NCBI GenBank assembly: GCA_048213135.1
Contig: PS015059.1
Span: 169,205 to 233,204 of the forward strand
Direction: 5' to 3'
DNA length: 64,000 nt
DNA from: Reclinomonas americana ATCC 50394
Lineage: Eukaryota; Jakobida; Jakobea; Jakobida
Shown here: one piece after another, positions 59,350-64,000 of the stretch
How positions within the stretch are numbered: position 1 is the first letter of the stretch
How the letters are laid out: each line of letters begins with the position of its first letter
Notes under the pieces: model-generated
What the model was told of the DNA's origin: nothing
What the model saw: only the letters and a program-made list of their open reading frames with translations
The model's database searches: none
Translations under genes and position numbers: made by a program

Positions 59350-60485
59350 TCAGCACCGGAAAGAGACAACCTCGGCATCCTCAACGATGAAACAGCGCAG
59401 AACCAGCTCGGGAAGGCACCGTGAGTCTACTACTTCCTCGACCACCTGCATCTCCTGCACAGCCTGCATGGTCGAGCGTGCGGCATCGAGCTCGAGGCGA
59501 GCAAGGCCACGCGGTGTGGACCACACTCGTATCGTCCAGTCATCACTGCCACTTACTATATGCTGACCATCGGGAGAGACGGCAACAGACATCACCAGGT
59601 CCGTGTGTCCCTCTAACCGTCGAACTTCCTCTCCGCTTGCCAGAGACCACACTCGAACTGTGCTGTCTCCACTCGCACTCACAATGTACTGACCATCAGA
59701 GGTGACAGCAACAGACCACACCGTGCTGGTGTGTCCATCCCATCGTCGCACCTCCTCCCCACTCACCAACGACCACACCCGCACGTCGCAGTCCGCACTC
59801 CCACTCACAATATGCTGACCATCAGGGGTGACGGCGACAGACTGCACAATGTGAGTATGTCCCTCCAGCCGTCGCACCTCCTTGCCACTCGCCAGCAACC
59901 ACACCCGCACAGTTTCGTCTCCACCGCCACTCACAATATGCAGATTATCAGAGGTGGCGGAGACAGACCACACTCGATCTGTGTGCCCCGCCAGCTGTCG
60001 CAACTCTTCCCCGATCGCCAGCGACCACACCCGCACTGTATTGTCAAAGCTGCCACTCACGATGAACTCACCGTCGCGGGTGACGGCGACAGACGTCACC
60101 GTGTTGGTATGTCCCTCCAACCGTCGCACCTCCTCGCCATTCGCCAGCGACCACACACGTAGGGTGTTGTCTCCACCCCCATTTACAATGTATTGGCCAT
60201 CGGGAGTGACGGCAACAGAAAACACTACATCAGTGTGTCCCACCAGTTGTCGCACTTCTTCGCCACTCGCCAGAGACCACACTCGAATGATCGTGTCCAT
60301 ACACCCAGCGACGATGTGCTTGCCATCGAGAGTGACAGCGATGGACTGCACCACAGCAGCGCGACTCTGAATGATCTGTGCCAGATGCTCGCAGTGAGAC
60401 ACACAAAGAGAGAGAGAGAGAGCAACAGCAACACACACGAATCCCTCTCACACACGCATGTGTGTGTGTGCACCTTGGTTGCCAT
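59350..60485 (-). CDS. Seven-blade WD40-repeat protein, tandem copy A
   Basis: Two exons are inferred: MATK (start 60485) and, after an intron rich in (CA) and (CT), a long exon starting IIQSRAAVVQSIAVTLDGKH. It holds seven WD40 repeats of 42 residues, nearly identical in units such as SVAVTPDGQHIVSGS, VRVWSLASGEEVRRLEGHT. A short tail reads RLELDAARSTMQAVQEM, VLRCFIVEDAEVVSFRC. Repeats differ mostly in the two residues after GHT (DVV, NTV, DRV, HIV, STV, DLV) and around the G-G-D turn. It is a probable binding propeller of unknown partner. The downstream tail is shared with copy B. Further coding exons upstream are possible but not supported. Confidence 0.82.
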
Positions 60486-61200
60486 TGGAAGAGAGGAAGG
60501 TTAAATGACTCTCCTCTCTTAATAGGTTCGCTTCTGTTGACTTTCTCTCTTCGCAGAGCAAGCCACCTGGTCGGTACTTTGCTGTGGTGGTCACGAAGAG
60601 TCTGCACTCTTGCGTGCGTGTGTGTGTGCGACGATTGCTCGCTCGGGATTGTCACCGTTTCCCGCCTTGCCTCGCCCGCCTTGCTCTGAGACGTCGTTCA
60701 TTCCTCGTCAGGCTGCAACCAGCACCCCACACAGCATACGACAGTGTGAGCGACGTGGCTCCGATGATGCTTGTGAGCTTTCGAAGACTCGTCGATGAGA
60801 AATCGGCAAAATGGACATGCTGGGTGGTGACACGACGTGACCCTCTACTCCGCTGTGCATGTCCAGCGACACTTCATTTCAACTGTCCTGCATTCTCTCT
60901 CAACGAGGACTGGAATGTCGGTCTGCTTGGATGTGCAGCCACAACAAGACAAGAAAGGCACAGACTCAAGTGATTCATCACGCTTGTACACAGAAACTGA
61001 GGTGAAAGAGACACGTACGCAGGGGGAGACATGCTTCACGCCCGCAACATTCATGACAGGATAACAAACAAAAAAGAACAATTCATCAACCTCAACACCG
61101 ACCTCTCTCTCCAATCCACAGTCGTCCGCTCTTCCCCCAAGGGCACGAAAAACAACTCACAATCACCAGTAGCCACCCTCTCTCCCTTCGACGCACCAAC
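60486..61200. other. Spacer between WD40 copies, duplicated 5' flank
   Basis: Positions about 60486-60950 are clearly similar to about 62342-62840 upstream of copy B (shared words include AGGTTCGCTTCTGTTGACTT, GCTCGCTCGGGATTGTCACC and CAGGCTGCAACCAGCAC). It is presumed to hold the promoter and 5' leader of copy A. A stretch on the minus strand translates to ERECRTVEMKCRW-like sequence in both flanks, which could be a conserved upstream exon or simply conserved DNA. Confidence 0.5.
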
Positions 61201-62341
61201 TCAGCACCGAAAAAGGACGACCTCGGCATCCTCAACGATGAAACAGCGCAGAACCAGCTCGGGAAGACATCGTGAATTTACCTCTGCCTCTTGCATCTCC
61301 TGCACAGCATGCATGGCCGAGCGCGCAGCGTCAAGCTCGAGGCAAGCAAGGCCCCGCTGCGTCGACCACACTCGCACGGTCTTGTCCTTGCCACCCGCAC
61401 TCACAATATGCTGACCATCGGGAGAGACGGCCACAGACGACACCCATCCGTCATGTCCCACCATCCGACGTATTTCATCCCCACTTGCGAGAGACCACAC
61501 CCAAACAGCGTTGTCTCCACTAGCACTCACGACGTGCTGGCCGTCGGGGCTGACAGCGACAGACTGAGTCCGCCAGTTGTGCCCCACCAACCGTCGCACC
61601 TCCTCCCCACTCGCCAGTGACCACACCCGCACGGTGCTGTCCTCAATCCCGCCCACAATGTGCTGACCGTCCGGGGTGACAGCGACGGACATAATCGTAT
61701 TGGTGTGTCCCCCCAGCCGTCGCACCTCCTCACCACTCGCCAGCGACCACACCCGCACTGTGTTGTCTCCACTCCCGCTGACTATGTGCCGACCGTCGGG
61801 AGTGACGGCGACAGTCGACACCCACCGAGTGTGTCCCTCCAACCGCCGCACTTGCTCTCCACTCGCCAGTGACCACACTCGCACTGAGTTGTCGCTGCTG
61901 CCGCTAACAATGTGCTGTCCATCAGGGGTGACGGCGACAGAGTATACCACATCAGTGTGGCCCTCCAGCCGTCGCACTTTTTTACCACTTACCAGCGACC
62001 ACACTCGCACTGCGTTGTCTCGACCCCCACTGACAATGTGCTCGCCGTCAGGAGTGACAGCGACAGACATCACCCATCCACTATGTCCCCCCAGCCGTTG
62101 CACCTCCTTGCCACTCGCCACAGACCACACTCGAACAGCAGTGTCCATGCACCCACCAACAATGTGCTTGCTGTCGGGAGTGACAGCAATGGACAGCACC
62201 ACAGCGAGACTCTGAATGATCTGTGCCAGAGGCTCACAGTGAGACGCACAAAGAGAGAGAGAGAGAGAGAGCAATAGCAACACACACGAATCCCTCTCAC
62301 ACGCTGTGTGTGTGTGTGTGTGTGCGCACCTTGGTTGCCAT
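61201..62341 (-). CDS. Seven-blade WD40-repeat protein, tandem copy B
   Basis: This has the same organisation as copy A: MATK (start 62341), an intron with (GT)n and (CT)n, then IIQSLAVVLSIAVTPDSKHI and seven 42-residue WD40 repeats. The tail is CLELDAARSAMHAVQEM, VLRCFIVEDAEVVLFRC. Conserved cores are SVAVTPDGQHIVSGS and TVRVWSLASGEEVRRL; positions after GH vary (SGWV, TDVV, TRWV, TNTI, NWRT, DGWV). Shared start, intron position and tail show that A and B arose by tandem duplication of a unit of about 1.8 kb. Function is unknown; the repeat type is like that of STAND/NACHT-associated or bacterial-type WD40 propellers. Confidence 0.82.
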
Positions 62342-62470
62342 CAGAAGAGAGGAAGGATAAGATGACTCTTGTGCCCTCTCTTGATAGGTTCGCTTCTGTT
62401 GACTTCTTCTTCGGAGAGCAAGCCACCCGGTCGGTACTCTGCTGCGGTGGTCTCGAAGAGTCTGCTCGTT

Positions 62471-62528
<58 letters not shown>

Positions 62529-62880
62529 GCTCGCTCGGGATTGTCACCGGTTCCCGCCTTTCTTCTCCCGCCTTGCTCTGAGACGTCGTCCATCCCTCGC
62601 CAGGCTGCAACCAGCACTCCAAAGAGCGTGCGGCAGTGTGGCCGATGTGATTCCCATGATGCGTATGGGCTTTCGAAGACCGACATGGGACTTGTCGATG
62701 CGAAGTCGGCAGCATGGACATGCAAAGATGATGGCACGACGTGACGCTCCACTCCGCTGTGCATGCCCAGCGACACTCCATTTCGACTGACCTGCATTCT
62801 CTCTCAGTAAGGACTGGATTGTCGGGCTGCTTGAATGTGCAGCTCTGACCCAGCTGACACATGTACACGAGAATCCATTG
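62342..62880. other. Upstream flank of WD40 copy B
   Basis: Similar to the flank of copy A. It contains a (CG)n/(GT)n microsatellite at about 62472-62527. Presumed promoter and 5' leader. A candidate minus-strand exon reads LGQSCTFKQPDNPVLTEREC (about 62801-62860), bounded by GTCAG on its 5' side. Confidence 0.4.
62472..62527. repeat. (CG)n then (GT)n microsatellite
   Basis: A run of alternating CG of about 14 bases is followed by about 40 bases of GT. Purely alternating purine-pyrimidine sequence of this kind can adopt Z-DNA. It lies in the 5' flank of WD40 copy B. Confidence 0.9.
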
Positions 62881-63900
62881 TGCAGCGAGTCAGCGACACC
62901 TCACACCTCCTTGGCTCGGCCCACAGCGAGGTTGATGAGGTACATACGACGAGCCTCAAGGAACAGGAGAGGAACGACCACCACAGCAGCACAGTGGTGG
63001 AAGAGACAGTCGTGTCGTGAGACTCCGCCCCCCCCCCCCCTAACCCCAACTCACAATCAATGCCTCGCGCCTTCAATCACACTCACAGTCGGTCGGTGAG
63101 TCGTCTCCAGCATGTACTGTGAAGCACGGAACCACGTGGCTTCGCATGCCAGTGGCCAATCCCTTCCCAGCACGCCTGTGTTACGATCACACAAAGATTG
63201 AGTCAGTCAATCTCCAAATCTCGCCAACTTGTTCCTCAACGCAAGTGTAGAGCACGCACCATGTGTTGCTGGCCTTGCACGAGTCTGCAGTCTCCCATGG
63301 CCACCAGCATCGTCGCTCGGCAGTGAGAGCAGCAACCAAGGTGTGTACATCATCGATCTGCTCCGACTCGCCAGCCGGGATTGAAAACGATCCACCGACA
63401 GGCCACCCTTGGGGAATCACGACACACACTCCATGGCATCGACCTGCATGAATGAGGTGAGTGGAGGGAAGAAGGAAAGAGAAAGATTACGACACGAACA
63501 AGGCCACACACCTGCTTCGTGTACGGTGGGATGCGAGTGGGGAGCCGACTGAGTGAGGTGATACCCGGTAACGGGCGATGCACATCACGGTCATTGTCAC
63601 GACGCAACCACCGACAAGAACGTGTTTCCAAGGTGCCTGCATATCGGTGTGCTGTGAGCAAAGGAATGGAGGAAGAGGAGCTCTTGTCTCGCCGACGAAC
63701 ACACCGACAAGCACCTTATGCCAACACGCGTTTGGGCAAGCGACAAGCCGAGGGATGCTTCTGCACACACATTCATTCTACAAGAGTGCAGAGTGAGCAG
63801 AGTCAGCACGCAGTCATGCCACTTCGGTATCAGAATGCTTACCAATGCCTAACACGATGGCAGAATGGAAGTCGGCGCATCTTGAGCAGACCAGCATGCA
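62880..63900 (-). CDS. Partial, unrecognised multi-exon gene
   Basis: The best exon (about 63292-63450) reads CHGVCVVIPQGWPVGGSFSI, PAGESEQIDDVHTLVAALTA, then WWPWETADSCKASNTW. It has protein-like composition and fits between acceptor CATGCAG and donor GTGCGT. It appears to join an upstream exon APHSHPTVHEA (about 63500-63540) in frame. A possible downstream exon reads GRDWPLACEATWFRASQYML (about 63120-63205). I do not recognise the family. It could be a separate gene or 5' exons of WD40 copy B. The 5' end is beyond what can be resolved. Confidence 0.35.
63029..63040. repeat. Poly-C run of 12
   Basis: Twelve consecutive C on the plus strand, followed by TAACCCC. A likely spot for sequencing or assembly length error; presumed intronic or intergenic. 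Confidence 0.85.
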
Positions 63901-64000
63901 TGCTCGGCCTCGAGCTTGTGCGGGAAGGAGGGGTGGACGACTGGGGAAGATGGTGAGCGCACAAAGGAGGAAGACGGTGGAGAGAGAGAGAGAGAGAGAG

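Noticed and set aside
63029-63045. Telomere-like CCCCTAACCCC word
   Set aside because: It is a single poly-C run followed by one TAACCCC, with no tandem array.
1-64000. tRNA or rRNA genes
   Set aside because: No cloverleaf, A/B box pair or rRNA-like stretch was recognised by eye on either strand. A covariance-model scan would settle this.

Overview
This window is nuclear DNA from an intron-rich, GC-rich eukaryote, most likely a protist. Coding exons are broken by many short GT-AG introns (mostly about 59 to 90 nt). Intergenic spacers are often only tens of bases, and introns and spacers are full of (CA)n, (CT)n and purine or pyrimidine runs. TAA, TAG and TGA all occur as stops of recognisable genes, so the standard code applies. 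The gene content (RAD51B-like, GMPPB, BCKDH E2, RPE, FCF1, CD2BP2, GRAMD1/LAM, WDR83, UBXN6-like) is general eukaryotic. I cannot place the lineage from sequence alone.

Layout. From 0.3 to 27.2 kb lies a dense block of thirteen housekeeping-type genes on both strands: RAD51B-like (-), a type II membrane protein resembling a glycosyltransferase (+), CD2BP2/LIN1 (+), an unusual FYRN/FYRC plus MCRS_N protein (+), GDP-mannose pyrophosphorylase (-), BCKDH E2 (+), a mitochondrial carrier (-), FCF1 (+), ribulose-phosphate 3-epimerase (-), a GRAM-VASt sterol-transfer protein (+), a small Cys-rich membrane protein (-), WDR83 (+) and a PUB-UBX protein (+). From 27.26 to about 56.6 kb, one minus-strand gene of about 29 kb appears to encode a protein of more than 6,000 residues. 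Its order is NHL propellers, Fn3-like repeats, NHL again, EGF-like modules, a family of about 100-residue Cys repeats, REJ-like sequence, a GPS cleavage motif and a polycystin-1-like membrane region. From 58.8 to 62.9 kb lie two tandem seven-blade WD40 genes and a decayed third copy. A partial, unrecognised minus-strand gene fills 62.9 to 63.9 kb. Three assembly gaps are present (20, 20 and 638 N).

The housekeeping genes are not an operon-like pathway; their proximity reflects compaction. The most notable features are the giant NHL/REJ/GPS receptor with serial phase-1 exons, a recurrent GTTGCG 5' splice site seen in many of the genes, the FYR-MCRS domain combination, and several genes whose start codon is split from the body by an intron after 1 to 4 codons. 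All exon joins were read by eye from donor/acceptor sites and protein continuity; none is confirmed by transcripts.
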